From Neurospora crassa OR74A (lineage: Eukaryota > Ascomycota > Sordariomycetes > Sordariales > Sordariaceae), in NCBI RefSeq assembly GCF_000182925.2, contig NC_026506.1, positions 2,294,001 through 2,358,000 on the forward strand: 64,000 bases of DNA, in the 5' to 3' direction. The translations under genes were made by a program, and so were the position numbers. The notes beneath the pieces are model-generated. The model was not told the DNA's origin, did not search any database, and worked only from the letters and a program-made list of their open reading frames with translations. Position 1 is the first letter of the stretch. Every line of letters begins with the position of its first letter. Shown in pieces: positions 44,820 through 56,200 of this stretch.

Positions 44820-46259
44820 TCAAGCACTGTTCCCAAAAAACTTTGTAATTTTCTGCGTCCCTGGCGGTGGCGCATTCCTGTGCTTGATTGGACTCCCCTT
44901 CCCTTTGTTCTTCATTGCACTGATTGGTTTTCTTCCTTTTGCTTTCGACGGCGTCGGCGGTGGCGGCTTCTGCTTACTCCCTTTGAGTGGTGAAGACTTG
45001 TCTCCGGTCCCCATCGACTTTTTAACAGGCGGTTGCTCATCATCACCACCCAGCTCCGAAGCAGCCTCCCTCTTGATACCTTTTCGCGGCGATGAACGAG
45101 CTTCCTCCCCTTTCTGGACTGCTTCTTGTACCAACTTGTCGACGGATTCAACCTTGATTTTTCCTGTCTCGGTCTTGACTTCGACCTCCCCCTCCTTCTC
45201 CTCCTCTTTCTCTTCTCGCTTGCCCCTCTTCTCACCCCCGCCAAACCAAGTCTCAATCTTCCTCTCCTCCCTCTGCTCGCTCACCGGCACTATCAAATCA
45301 TCCCCATCATTCCCCACCTTCCCAACCCTCTTATCAACTGGATAACACTCCAGTTCCCCCCCAAACGGCTTAAGCATATCCTGCAACTCCCTATCCCACA
45401 CATCTTTCACGGGATCCAACCACCTTTGCAATTCCTCCGACCCAGCATCCAAAATAACCGGCATCCTGTCGTGCAGGAATTTGAGTTGGTCGTTACTCGA
45501 AGTCGTGATGATCGTATACGACCATATTGCCTTGTCAATGCCGTCTTCGTCGATGTAATGGGCGCAATCCCAGAGTCCGGCGAATAACATCAACTTGCCG
45601 TCTTTTCTCTTTACAAAGTGCGGGATCTTTTCTTTCCCTGAAGGACCGGTCTTGAGCCACTCGAAGAATCCTTGGGCGGGGATGACGCAGCGATGGCGGT
45701 GTTTGATGCGGGACCACATACCGCTTGAAGATGAAAGGGAGTCGTCGCGGCAGTTGATGGTCTTGAGGGTTGTTGTGTAGTTTGTTGACCCTGGTTTCTG
45801 CTGCTTGGACTTGGACTTGAAGGTCCAGGAGGGAATGAGACCCCATTTCATTGGTTGGAGGATGAATTGGTGCTTGGTTTGATCTTGGTTCTCGTTGTCA
45901 TGTTGTTGTTGTTGTTGCTGCTGAGTTTGTTGTTTTTTCTGTTCTTGCTCCTCTTCTTCTTCTTGTTCCGGGGACTGGCTCTGATGGTGCTCTCCCTCCT
46001 CGTCTTCCGCTACCGGTTCGGTTCCTTCCTGAGTGCTATACTTATGTGCTGCTCTCCTCCGCCCTCCAGCTCCACGAGTACTACCGCCGCCTATCCTGGC
46101 CCTGTAAACAACCCCACGATATCCCGGCGCAAAGTTGTAGCTCTGTCTTGGCGAATCGTCGCCTTCATCGTCCGGCGCATCATCGACTGGCATATTATCC
46201 GCTTGTAACATGCGGCGCACCTCTGAGGGCCGTAGATTGATGGCGTACCTGCCGCACAT
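44820..46259 (-). CDS. SRAP-domain protein (HMCES/YedK family, DUF159)
   Basis: Shields abasic sites in single-stranded DNA by forming a covalent crosslink through its N-terminal cysteine. The start was set at MCGRYAI because removal of Met exposes catalytic Cys2; the frame extends upstream but the longer start would bury it. Further family marks are NFAPGYRG, MKWGLIPSW, the RCVIPAQGFFEW segment with the catalytic Glu and FLHDRMPVIL with the active-site His. Single exon, 479 residues. Two features are unusual: an insertion of about 75 residues (57-132) with acidic, Gln and Lys runs, including a Gln7, between the first strands and MKWGLIP; and a basic, disordered tail of about 180 residues ending TQKITKFFGNSA, similar to a PCNA-interacting peptide. 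Bacterial and yeast members lack most of this extra sequence. Confidence 0.95.
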   Translation of the reverse strand: MCGRYAINLRPSEVRRMLQADNMPVDDAPDDEGDDSPRQSYNFAPGYRGVVYRARIGGGSTRGAGGRRRAAHKYSTQEGTEPVAEDEEGEHHQSQSPEQEEEEEQEQKKQQTQQQQQQQHDNENQDQTKHQFILQPMKWGLIPSWTFKSKSKQQKPGSTNYTTTLKTINCRDDSLSSSSGMWSRIKHRHRCVIPAQGFFEWLKTGPSGKEKIPHFVKRKDGKLMLFAGLWDCAHYIDEDGIDKAIWSYTIITTSSNDQLKFLHDRMPVILDAGSEELQRWLDPVKDVWDRELQDMLKPFGGELECYPVDKRVGKVGNDGDDLIVPVSEQREERKIETWFGGGEKRGKREEKEEEKEGEVEVKTETGKIKVESVDKLVQEAVQKGEEARSSPRKGIKREAASELGGDDEQPPVKKSMGTGDKSSPLKGSKQKPPPPTPSKAKGRKPISAMKNKGKGSPIKHRNAPPPGTQKITKFFGNSA

Positions 46260-46852
46260 TGTGAAAAGCCGAATTGTTGGTGCGATGGTGATTGCCCGAG
46301 TGCAGGGCTTGCGGTACGAGTAAAGTTGGGAAAAAGAAATGTGAAATGGAATAATGACGTAACATTTCTTTGGCACGCACGATGAACGTTTGCTCACTTG
46401 CAAGATCAGAACGCCTGATCATGTGACCAACAAGCTCACCTCACTTCAACACATTTGGGTTGTTCGCCGTATTCAACAAAAAGGGCATTCTTCTTCCTAC
46501 ATGAAGGTGCTAATAAACATATATAACCGCCAAAGATCATTTTCTCCAAAACACCGCCCTCCCTTTCCACGCGCAGCTTTGACCCTCTATGATTAAACAT
46601 ACACACACACGCGCGCGCGCTCAAAACCCCAGGGTATCAACTCTTATCCCGTCCTTCTCGACACATGATCTCGCATTCTGTCATCCCCATCAAGAGATAT
46701 CAAGACAGTTTGATGAAGCCAGTTTTTTTCCTGACGGCTCCCAAGATCCCCACATCGTACATTGATATCCCCTGAGATATTTTATTGTGCAAAGCTTTCC
46801 GTTCGACACCGTTACCATGCAAAAAAGAAAAACTAAAAATGACACTCACTGC
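46260..46852. other. Intergenic region with an alternating purine-pyrimidine tract
   Basis: Between rpc1 (end) and the SRAP gene (start), both on the minus strand. It holds the rpc1 3' untranslated region, the SRAP promoter and an (AC)n(GC)n tract at about 46599-46621. Confidence 0.6.
46599..46621 (+). repeat. (AC)n-(GC)n alternating tract
   Basis: About 23 nt of strictly alternating pyrimidine and purine (ACACACACAC then GCGCGCGCGC), a sequence able to adopt Z-DNA and to vary in length. Confidence 0.85.
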
Positions 46853-49800
46853 TTAGGCAACAGCCACCATGGGCGCTGCCGGCATCATACCATCAGTCTT
46901 TCCCCCACGCCCGGTAGACGCAGCCGCAGCCGCAGTGGCCTTCCTCATCTCCATCTTTGCCCTCCTCTTTTCTGCCTCATCCTTCTTCCACACCTCCTCG
47001 AACATGGACTTTTTGGGTCTAACCTGATGATCCCGGATACCCAACCGTCTGACGACCTGGAATGCTCCCGTACCGATCTTCATGGTCTGGCCCATGATGA
47101 TACACTCCGACACACCGAGAATGCGGTCGGTCTTCATGCCCGCGGCCGCATCGAACAAGTGATCGGGCGTGCGCTCGAATGAGGCAAGCTGCAGAACGCT
47201 GTCGCGCATCTTGGCGAGACCATGGCGCGTGATACCGAGAATCTCGCCCTTGTAAGTCATGACGTCGGCCAGCAAATCCATGTGACGGGGATCGATGCCC
47301 ATGTCGCCCATGACGCTGCCGATTTCCTTGGCGATGGTGGTGCGGGCGGCTTCGATGCCCAAAACGTCGCGGCACTCCATGATGGAGTTGGAGATACACT
47401 TGGTGCCGATGACGCCCTCCGTGGTCATGCAGGCGCGCAGGCCGTAACCTTCAACGAGGACCTTGTGCTCATTGGACTCGCTGGATTGGATGATGGCACG
47501 GAAAGCCTCGGGGTAGCCGGAGATGGGCACAGCAGGGAGCATGCGCTTGAGGAAGTTGACGCGCAGTTGGAAGTCGGCGGCGGTCTCGTCCGAGGTGGTG
47601 AGAAGCAATTGGCCCTTCTCAATCGCTGCGGCGCGAACTCGCGCCGCCTTCTTTTGTGCGGTCAGATCCTTCCAGTCGTTGCTCACGATGACCTCAATAG
47701 TATTATCGGGACCGATCTTGAGATCGTCCATCTCCACCTTTAGCTTGAGCTTCTTAGCTTTGACGATGGCCACCATGATCTCGCGAAGACCGATACCGAG
47801 CTGCATGTCCGAAAGAGCCTGCATATCGATCTTGAGGACAATCTTGGCAACATCCGGAAGCCAGACATCCTCAACATAAGTGATGACATCCGAGATATAA
47901 GTCTTTTCAATCTTGCCCTTGACGATGCGCGCGGCCTTGATGTCTCGGTTGTTCTCGAGCTCGCAGCTGATGACTGGCGTGCTGATGAGTTTCGAGGCGC
48001 CAATGATTTCCTTGATACGGGGAACACCCTGAGTGATACTCATACCAGCGACACCGGCGAAATGGAAAGTCTTGAGTGTCATCTGCGTACCGGGTTCACC
48101 GATAGATTGCGCACCAACGGCGCCGACGGCGTGGCCAGGCTCCACCTTTGCCTTATCGAACTTGGAAAGACAGAGGTTCATGAACTTTCTCAGGGTAGCC
48201 TCCGAAACCTTGGCGACACGATCAACGTGGGCTTGCTGGATTTCTTCTTCTTCCGGATCCAACATCTTGATATCGCCGCCGTTTTGCTTCTTCTCCCATG
48301 CAGCAAATTCCTTCAGCAGGTCCGCGTTGTCCTGGGGCAGACAAGGATCCAAGCCAGCGAGTTTGCGTGCTTTTGCCAGCTTGAGTGCGCGCTTGTCCAT
48401 CTCAGCCTGAATGGTGTTGAGATAGACTCTGGCACCCTCATGCTCATCGATGGCAATGAACACATCGTGATCGTCACTTTCCGCAATCGTCTTGTCCTCG
48501 TAGTGCAGCAACTCGCCCGTGACAAGGTGCTTGCGCACGTACCATTTCCGCCTTTCGTCCAGAATCTCCTTGCACATGGCCGAGATTTCTGCCGGAAGCA
48601 GCGACCTGTCATTGTGGTTCATTGTCAAGCTTTCGGCATGATTCCATGATCTCTCGAAATCAACAGGCTTGGCGTTACCCTCCATGTCTGCTGGATCCAG
48701 TCTGTCGGCACCGTACTGGAACTGCACAATATTTCCTTCCGATGTCCGCACGGTATCGTCGTACTGAGTTGAGAGATCTTCCAACGACTTCATGAGACGA
48801 CGAGACATGTAACCTGTCTCGGCTGTCTTGACGGCGGTATCGACCAAACCTTCTCTGCCAGAGATGGCGTGGAAAAGGAACTCAGTGGGCACCAGACCAG
48901 TGTAGAAACTGTTGCGCACGAAACCCTTGCTGGGGGGCTGGCGAGCGTTCTTGTGGAAGTGGAAGAGGGTACGATCCTGGAATCCATCCGCAACACGCTT
49001 GCCACCAATAATCTGCTGTCCGACAAGGGCAACCATCTGAGCGACGTTGATGTCGGAACCCTTGGAACCGGATTTGGCCATGATCAAGGGAGAGTTGTTG
49101 CGACTCAAATGGCCGACACAGTAGTCACCGGCCTGCGAACGGACTTTACTGAGAATACCAGAGATCTTGTTCTCAAGCGTCTCCTCCATGTTACAACCGG
49201 GAGCCTTTTCAAGCCTTCCAGACTTGAACTGTGCGATGAGGTCGTCGCAGAGTGCATACGCATCCTGAACCAGCTTAGCCTTGTGCTCCGTCAAATCCTT
49301 GGATGGATAGACATCGCCAACACCAATCGAAAACCCGCGGAGGGTTAGTGTGCGAGCACACAACTTGGCCAGACGGTTCATGGCCTGAGCAGCGTGCTCC
49401 GGACCCCAATCACGAAGGATAACATAAAAGACCGAGTTCTTCTTGCCACCACCAACGGTGGACTTGTCCATTCTTCCGCACATGACCTCGGAGTTGCGGA
49501 CGACCAAGTAGCAATCATCAATGTCCATATCCGGAAGCTCGCCTGGCTTCGCCTTGTAGACCTTGTTCTTGGCCTCGAGGTTGACGAGGACCGGTGATTG
49601 CTTGTTGGGACGCATCAAAACGTTGAAAATCTGCTTGCCCGTCCACAACTCGACGGGTTTGATGATGGTAGGCGGGGGAAGGTCGAGATGGGTTTCGCCC
49701 AACAGCATCTGCGTGCAGATGTAGGTAAAGGTCTTGCGGTCGAGGAACAAATCTTTGCTACTCAGGAGGTATGCCGCAGTAATGAAATCCTGCGTGGCGG

Positions 49801-51454
49801 CGATAATAGGTTCACCGTTCTTGGGGGTGATCAAGTTGTTTTGGACACCCATGAGGTTGATGGCTTCGGCGCGAGCCTCTTCTGTTTGCGGAAGATGAAG
49901 GTTCATTTCGTCTCCATCGAAATCGGCGTTATAGGGAGTGCACACGCATTCGTTGAGACGGAACGTCCTCCAGGGTCTAACCTTTGCACGATGACTCATG
50001 ATAGACAACTTGTGTAGCGAGGGCTGACGGTTGAAGAGTACAATGTCGCCGTCTTCCAGATGTCTTTCAACAACGTCACCAAACTTGAGTTCCCGCGCGC
50101 GTTCCTCCCGGATGGACTCATCTCCAAAGTTAAGGTTGAACTTCATGCCGCCGTCCCTTTTGATGACGCCCTGAGCACCGGGCCATACTTTGGGTCCATT
50201 CATGACGCATTTTCGCAACTTTTCAATGTTGTTGCGGTTCACCCGCTCGGGATAGGTCAGGTTCTTGGCCACGCGCTCGGGCACGGCAACCTGGTCGATT
50301 CCCAAGTTGGGATCAGGCGAAATGACTGTGCGGCCGGAGAAGTCGACACGCTTACCCGACAGATTACCACGGAAACGACCCTGCTTACCCTTCAGACGCT
50401 GGCAGAAGCCGCGGATGGGCTTGCCAAAGCCGGGCTGGTAGAGACCGGGAACATCACTGTTGACGTACATACCAACCTGGAGCTGGATGAACTCCCACTG
50501 TTCCATGATGGTGTTGAGGGCAGCACCTTTGAGGAGGGATTCGCGCAAATGGCCGGCGTAGAGAATGATTTCGGAGAGTTTACTAGTAATGTCATCCTCG
50601 TTACTGGCGGCTTCTTGCTGGACCGACGGACGAATACAGATTGGGGGAGCGGGAAGATATTGCCACAAGAACATCTCTGGTCTGCCCTCGGAAGGGTTCA
50701 ATCCGAGCAACTCGCAGTCCTCGGCGGTAATCTTCTTGAACAATTTTAGGACCTTGAGAGGATCCATGTCGTCCATAGCTTTCTTGGAGTGCTTCTCGAG
50801 GTCCGGAGTGAATGTTTTTGCCTGGATGAAGGAGGAATCGAAGGCGGCCTTGGCAACGGGCGGAACCTTTTTCTGGGCAGTCGACTTGTTGAAGTGCGAG
50901 AACTTGTCGTGGGTAAGCTTCATGACGCTCAACTTGCGAATAACACCCTGGGTGTCGCCGCAGTAGGGGCACGTCTTTTGCTTGCGGCATTCATCGTTGA
51001 TCTTCTTGAGGATGGCCGATCGCTTGAGGTTATCGATACCAGGGGCACGGAGAGCCTTGAGGAACTTGGCCTTGGGTTCCTCCTCGAGCAGGACCTTTGA
51101 GCAGGTCTTGCAAATGTTTTGGAGCGTGGCCTGAATGTACTTGAGATAGCCGATGTGGAAGACGGGAAGTGGGAGGCGGACGTGACCGAAGTGACCGGCG
51201 CAGGACTGGAGAGGGAGGTTGCAAGTCTCGCAGGTGCCCGTCTTGCTCGAAGTACCGAGACGGGGATCGAGGGGGCCGTGGGGGAAAGTGCGGCGGCCGT
51301 TTTCGACATCGTAAAGGAGGTTGTCGGAGACTTCGAGGACACCCTGATTTACTATATCTTGGTGTGACTGGACTCCGAACTGCAGGGCTCTGAAGCGCTT
51401 AGGGAGCTGGTCGGCCAGCTGCTCCTTGATAGGAGCTCTCTGCTCGGCACCCAT
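46853..51454 (-). CDS. rpc1: DNA-directed RNA polymerase III largest subunit
   Basis: Catalytic subunit of the nuclear enzyme that makes tRNA, 5S rRNA and U6. One uninterrupted frame of 1533 residues, unusual for a gene this long in this genome. The N-terminal zinc ligands are in CETCNLPLQSCAGHFGH and the CKTCSK..CPYCGD pair. The metal-binding loop NADFDGDEMNLHLPQ lies near residue 510. RQPSLHKLSIMSH and GLVPTEFLFHAISGREG are further landmarks, and the trigger-loop region GEPGTQMTLKTFHFAGVA follows near residue 1120. There is no heptad CTD, which excludes Pol II, and the HFGHVRLPLPVFHIGYLKY block is closer to Pol III than to Pol I. The C-terminus extends into an Ala- and Lys-rich tail. Start context CACAATGG. 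Confidence 0.96.
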   Translation of the reverse strand: MGAEQRAPIKEQLADQLPKRFRALQFGVQSHQDIVNQGVLEVSDNLLYDVENGRRTFPHGPLDPRLGTSSKTGTCETCNLPLQSCAGHFGHVRLPLPVFHIGYLKYIQATLQNICKTCSKVLLEEEPKAKFLKALRAPGIDNLKRSAILKKINDECRKQKTCPYCGDTQGVIRKLSVMKLTHDKFSHFNKSTAQKKVPPVAKAAFDSSFIQAKTFTPDLEKHSKKAMDDMDPLKVLKLFKKITAEDCELLGLNPSEGRPEMFLWQYLPAPPICIRPSVQQEAASNEDDITSKLSEIILYAGHLRESLLKGAALNTIMEQWEFIQLQVGMYVNSDVPGLYQPGFGKPIRGFCQRLKGKQGRFRGNLSGKRVDFSGRTVISPDPNLGIDQVAVPERVAKNLTYPERVNRNNIEKLRKCVMNGPKVWPGAQGVIKRDGGMKFNLNFGDESIREERARELKFGDVVERHLEDGDIVLFNRQPSLHKLSIMSHRAKVRPWRTFRLNECVCTPYNADFDGDEMNLHLPQTEEARAEAINLMGVQNNLITPKNGEPIIAATQDFITAAYLLSSKDLFLDRKTFTYICTQMLLGETHLDLPPPTIIKPVELWTGKQIFNVLMRPNKQSPVLVNLEAKNKVYKAKPGELPDMDIDDCYLVVRNSEVMCGRMDKSTVGGGKKNSVFYVILRDWGPEHAAQAMNRLAKLCARTLTLRGFSIGVGDVYPSKDLTEHKAKLVQDAYALCDDLIAQFKSGRLEKAPGCNMEETLENKISGILSKVRSQAGDYCVGHLSRNNSPLIMAKSGSKGSDINVAQMVALVGQQIIGGKRVADGFQDRTLFHFHKNARQPPSKGFVRNSFYTGLVPTEFLFHAISGREGLVDTAVKTAETGYMSRRLMKSLEDLSTQYDDTVRTSEGNIVQFQYGADRLDPADMEGNAKPVDFERSWNHAESLTMNHNDRSLLPAEISAMCKEILDERRKWYVRKHLVTGELLHYEDKTIAESDDHDVFIAIDEHEGARVYLNTIQAEMDKRALKLAKARKLAGLDPCLPQDNADLLKEFAAWEKKQNGGDIKMLDPEEEEIQQAHVDRVAKVSEATLRKFMNLCLSKFDKAKVEPGHAVGAVGAQSIGEPGTQMTLKTFHFAGVAGMSITQGVPRIKEIIGASKLISTPVISCELENNRDIKAARIVKGKIEKTYISDVITYVEDVWLPDVAKIVLKIDMQALSDMQLGIGLREIMVAIVKAKKLKLKVEMDDLKIGPDNTIEVIVSNDWKDLTAQKKAARVRAAAIEKGQLLLTTSDETAADFQLRVNFLKRMLPAVPISGYPEAFRAIIQSSESNEHKVLVEGYGLRACMTTEGVIGTKCISNSIMECRDVLGIEAARTTIAKEIGSVMGDMGIDPRHMDLLADVMTYKGEILGITRHGLAKMRDSVLQLASFERTPDHLFDAAAGMKTDRILGVSECIIMGQTMKIGTGAFQVVRRLGIRDHQVRPKKSMFEEVWKKDEAEKRRAKMEMRKATAAAAASTGRGGKTDGMMPAAPMVAVA

Positions 51455-53270
51455 TGTGATATGAATCGTATTTCAGTTGTCGAGACTAGCTATGCCATCA
51501 ACAGGGCATGCGTAGCAGGTAGAGTAGGTGGCTACTGGAAGAGAGCAGTCGGGTGCCCTGTTCTGGTGATCATACAATGTCGCTACCGGCTCATGGCGGA
51601 CTCTCTGGATTTGTTTGATGGATGGAGGTGATGTCGAGTCGAGGTTATCGAGTGCTTGTACTGAAGACGCGTTGCAATGGTCGCTGTGAAGAACCTAGAG
51701 CGAAACGGAAGCCAGAGGCTGTCGAATGAGACTGTGGTGGGCGACGAGAGGTGCTCTGGCGGTAGATTCGGGGTAGAGATCGCTATCGACCGAGGCTTTA
51801 TATCGATGAAATTTTGCAGTTGCCGCTTGTCGTAGTGGGGTTTCCGACGAGGTTATAGAATACACTATGCCGTAGCAAATGTCGCCGTGTGCTGAATGTC
51901 CCAGACAATGGAAGTCGAAAGTGAAAACGAAAGGAAATGAGGTGGCAGATAGCCGATGGTGTTGGAGAAAGTGAATTGGGACAAATTCGCGACCCGTCTT
52001 TTGAAAATTATTTTGTCGCTGCGCGCGCTGCGTCTCCATTACAGTGGTGCACCCATGGTGAAAACGGGCACTACACTGGAGGGGGGGCGGGGCCCGGGCG
52101 GCACGGCAGTCGAGAAGAAACCCTCCGCCGTCGCCGCCCGCATGACTCCGCGTCCTGGAACTGGTCCAATGGTCGCGAGTTGGAGACAGACTTCGAAACC
52201 TGTGCCCCACCACGCGGTGCCTCCATCTGATCGACCGGCCCCTTCCAGGCCGCTGATACCCCACCATCCGCTATCTTGTAGGGGTACATGATTCGGGAGA
52301 GGGGTACCTGAACTCCTTTCTGCGCCGAGCCTCCAAGACAACGCCGCTCAAGTACCTCGAACTGTTCTACAAGTACCCGGAACTGATGGGTGAGAGTGGG
52401 ACAAGGACCAGCTGCTGCCAATCACCGCTTGATTCTGATCTGCTGGAATCGTCATTGCCGTGTTGTCCAAGACCGAAGGGAGCTCCATTGGCCCTTCCTG
52501 TCATTCCGTGGAAGATGAGAAAAGTCACAAGCCAGCAGCAGCCAAGACCAGCTGTTACTTTCCGCTGTTTCCTCTTCTTTACCGTACATAATACCATACA
52601 CTCCAAGTGTCGGGTCATACACAACTTGACATCTACAAGCAGTATATATCTACCTTGCCTAGGTAATCTATACACTTTGCGTTGTTCATCTAACCGCCCT
52701 CCCGTCCCGTCTTTCGCTTGCATGTGCGCGCATCTTTCCCCAGGAAGCTTCACTCCTTCAGTTGTTACAACACATTGCGCCCATGAGACTCCATCATACA
52801 ACAACAATAACGACAACTACCTAGAAACCAAACATCGATCGAACCCGAATTTTTGACATTCGACGAGCTAACCGACAAAACCATTCAAGACGGCGGGAGT
52901 CAGAATTAAGGTTCCATTGCCAGATAACTCTTTTCCACCAACCAACATTGGGCCAAGACCAACTGTCTCGTATCCTCTCCCTTGGGGTCCATACAGATAC
53001 CAAACGGAGACTCCAGGGCGACCGGGCTGGTGAGAAGAAACGTCAACCTGTCAACTTCAAAAGTCAGCAACGTTGGCGCTTGTTTCCGCGATAAGGTTGC
53101 GTCTGCGCGGGACTGGCCTGGGTCCTCGTACCCGTCAGGCTCTCTACCCTCTGCCAGCAGTCTTCAGACCAACTTCCTCGACCTTTGCATCTAGCCGAGG
53201 CCCCAGAGCCTCGTTCTCTTCCTCGCCTTCTTTCTCTGCCTGGTGGCCTTCTGGTCACAGCAAAAACCCG
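51455..53270. other. Divergent upstream region of rpc1 and the DDHD gene
   Basis: 1.8 kb. A G-rich block (52080-52100) and mixed frames on both strands are present, none convincing. From 53034 to 53270 the plus strand is open in the frame of the DDHD gene without an ATG and encodes an Arg/Ser-rich stretch like a mitochondrial presequence; see that entry. A 5' exon of that gene may lie here. Confidence 0.5.
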
Positions 53271-56200
53271 ATGGCGCCAACTAGCGGGACTGGCCCCGGC
53301 GCGGCCGACAAGAAGCCTGAAAAGTCGTATCTAGCATCCGCCGTCGATTCCATCAATCCTTGGGCAGCCAACCGGAGCACCACTCCAACGTCCAAGGAGC
53401 CACCTCCGCCCAAACCAGTGGTTCCTGTGAACCCAAACCCCGGGGACCATAGTACCAACCCCTTTTACGGCCACAGCTTCAAGCGTTATCCCCCTGATTG
53501 CCCTCCACTAAATGTTCAATGGTTCCATGCGGTAGATGTAGGTCGTCTGTCTGATCACTTGTATAGGGTTGGAAACGCCCTGACGCAAACTTCTTTTCCT
53601 CTAGGTCCCGAAGCGCAAGCCCAAGTTCCTCCAGTCCAAGGCCGACGATGACAAAAAGACCCAGACGCAACCAAAGAAATATGCGCCCTTCTCTCCCGGA
53701 GACTCCCGAGCACTCGAAGTTGCCTACCAAGCAAGACTCGAAGAGATAGAGCAACAGAGGGCGAACCCGAAACGCTCGACCAGTGTCCGTTTAGGCTCCA
53801 AGCGGCCTCGCGTCGTCTCGGGTGACGAAGCACACAATACAAACCTGGATTCGACTGAGGAGGAGGCCAAAAATCACGTCCGAGTCCCCGTCAACGAAGA
53901 TTTTCTATTCGACGTCGACCTCGACGATCGCGAGTTAGCCCCTGTTTACTGGGAGGGTCCGGTATATGAGGTGCGTCGAGGAACTTGGTTCTACCAAGAA
54001 GGCTCGACTGTTCGCCCATGCGAGGAGAATCTTGCCGCCCAGCTTGAAGAGGGATACATGAAGATACGACCATGGATGTACCCAACACGGACGCGCAGCG
54101 ACTCGGGTACCAAGACCGTCACACCCAAGGCTTCAGTGAGCAATCTCAAGGCTGCGGCTGCCACCCAGAAAGAAACCCCAGCCAAAATAGAGACCACGGC
54201 TGTCCAACATCAGCCCCAGACATATCGTCTATTTGGCGCCTACATGAACAACATCGCAACATACCACGACGAAAGCACTGTGTGGCTCTCATCGGAAGGT
54301 GTGCTCTCTTGGGTGACCTCGACCGTATACGAGAGGTTTGCTGGAGGTGGTTATATGAGCGGCGTGAAGCTCGTTCGTGGCTATAATACGGAAACAAAGA
54401 AGCCTAAAGATGATAAGCGGCCCTCGACTCCCACTGGAACCAAGAGCACTTCCGCAGAACAGGACGAGAAGCTGCAAAAGGCCCTCAAGAGACGCTCTGC
54501 TCCAGCAGGTGCGCATTCACTTTCTGAAGAGACCGTGGTGGTCAAGGAAGAGGGCGAAGAGGAGGTGCCCGACGAAATCGAAAGTACGAGGGCCAGGCTC
54601 AGTCGGCAAATATCAAACCTGATAGAGGGTGTCAAGGATCCCGAGGCAGAGGCGGAAGCGATTCGGAAAAGAGAAGAGAAGGAGATCAGGGACGACTATA
54701 ATGCGCGACTAGGAGAGACTCAGGGCCGCGAAATTGAGCATCTCGTTCTCGTCACCCACGGCATCGGACAGCTTTTGGGAAAGAAGATCGAGAGTGTCAA
54801 CTTTGTCCATGACGTGAATATGCTTCGGAAAACATTAAAGGAGACATATTCTTCTTCGGCCGATCTCAGGGCGCTGAACGGCGAGATTGAAGTGGAAGGC
54901 CCTGGAAACTCGCGTGTTCAAGTTTTGCCCGTTGTCTGGCGACATCTCCTCGACTTTCCAAAGCGCAAACCGAAAAGAAGAGAGCACGATTTGGGTGAGG
55001 CTCCATACGAAGAGGACGAATGTAAGTGATGCCTGTGTTCTGACGCGAGTTCAAGTACAAGTCAGTGCTAACCCGTTATGAAAGACCCATCCCTAGATGA
55101 CATTACGATCGAAGGTGTGGCTTTTGCAAGGTCACTCATATCCGATCTGGCTCTCGACGTCCTGCTTTACCAAAGCGCATACCGAGAAACAATTGCGGAG
55201 ATCGTTCTCCGAGAAGCTAACCGAATATACAAGCTGTTCAAAGACCGCAATCCTAACTTCAACGGCAAAGTTCATGTCATCGGTCATTCCCTTGGGTCTG
55301 CCATCATGTTTGATATCCTCTGTCGGCAACGGGAAAAACGACCAGAGACCGAGCCGTTTAAGAACCCGCTCAAATTATGGCCAACACACACCCAGGACCG
55401 ATACGAACCGAAAGAATCCAAGGAGCTTGCGTTCGAGTTTGACGTGGAAGATTTCTACGCTCTCGGCTCTCCCATTGGCCTTTTCCAGATGCTTAAGGGA
55501 CGAACAATTGCGGCTCGGCACTTGCCCAACGCCTATCCCTCGGAAAGCCCCCTGAATCCCGAATACATGGATGACCCATTTTTCCTTGCCGCCACAGCGC
55601 ATCACCACCATTACCACCACCATAACAGTGATCAGAGTCTCTCGCCTATTACCAACCTTCCGTACAGCATCTCCTCTCCCAAGGTTGCTCAATTATTCAA
55701 CATTTTCCACCCTTCAGATCCCATCTCTTATCGTCTGGAGCCCTTGATCTCCCCCGCCATGTCCACTCTCAAGCCCCAAGCTCTGCCATATACCAAGAAG
55801 AGCATCTTCGGTTCTGTCGCTCCACAGGGTCTTACGGGTATTGGTGCCAAGGTCGGGCAGAGCGTTAGCGGACTATGGAGCAGTCTCAGTGCCGGTATTG
55901 CCAGCAGTTTACTCAACCGTAGTCTCGGTTTTAGCCAGGAAGATGTGGCCAATATTAACGCCTCACAGGCTCAGCACCAGAATTCCAGTCCTGGCGCTGG
56001 TACCAATATTGCGGGCGGTGTCATATCTCCCGAATCTTCAAAAATGTCAGACGCACAACGGAGCGAGAAGACGGCGGAGAGGATGCGCCAACTGGCCAAC
56101 GCCGGCCACGATGGGGCGCTGATCGATGACGAGCTGGAGACGCTCTTTAGCAGGTTTGAGAGGAAGAGGTTGGATATGGTTCACGCCGCCAAGGAAGGGG

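Noticed and set aside
51695-52267. 190-codon minus-strand frame upstream of rpc1
   Set aside because: Arg/His/Ser-rich composition, overlapping frames on both strands and position in a promoter region argue against coding.
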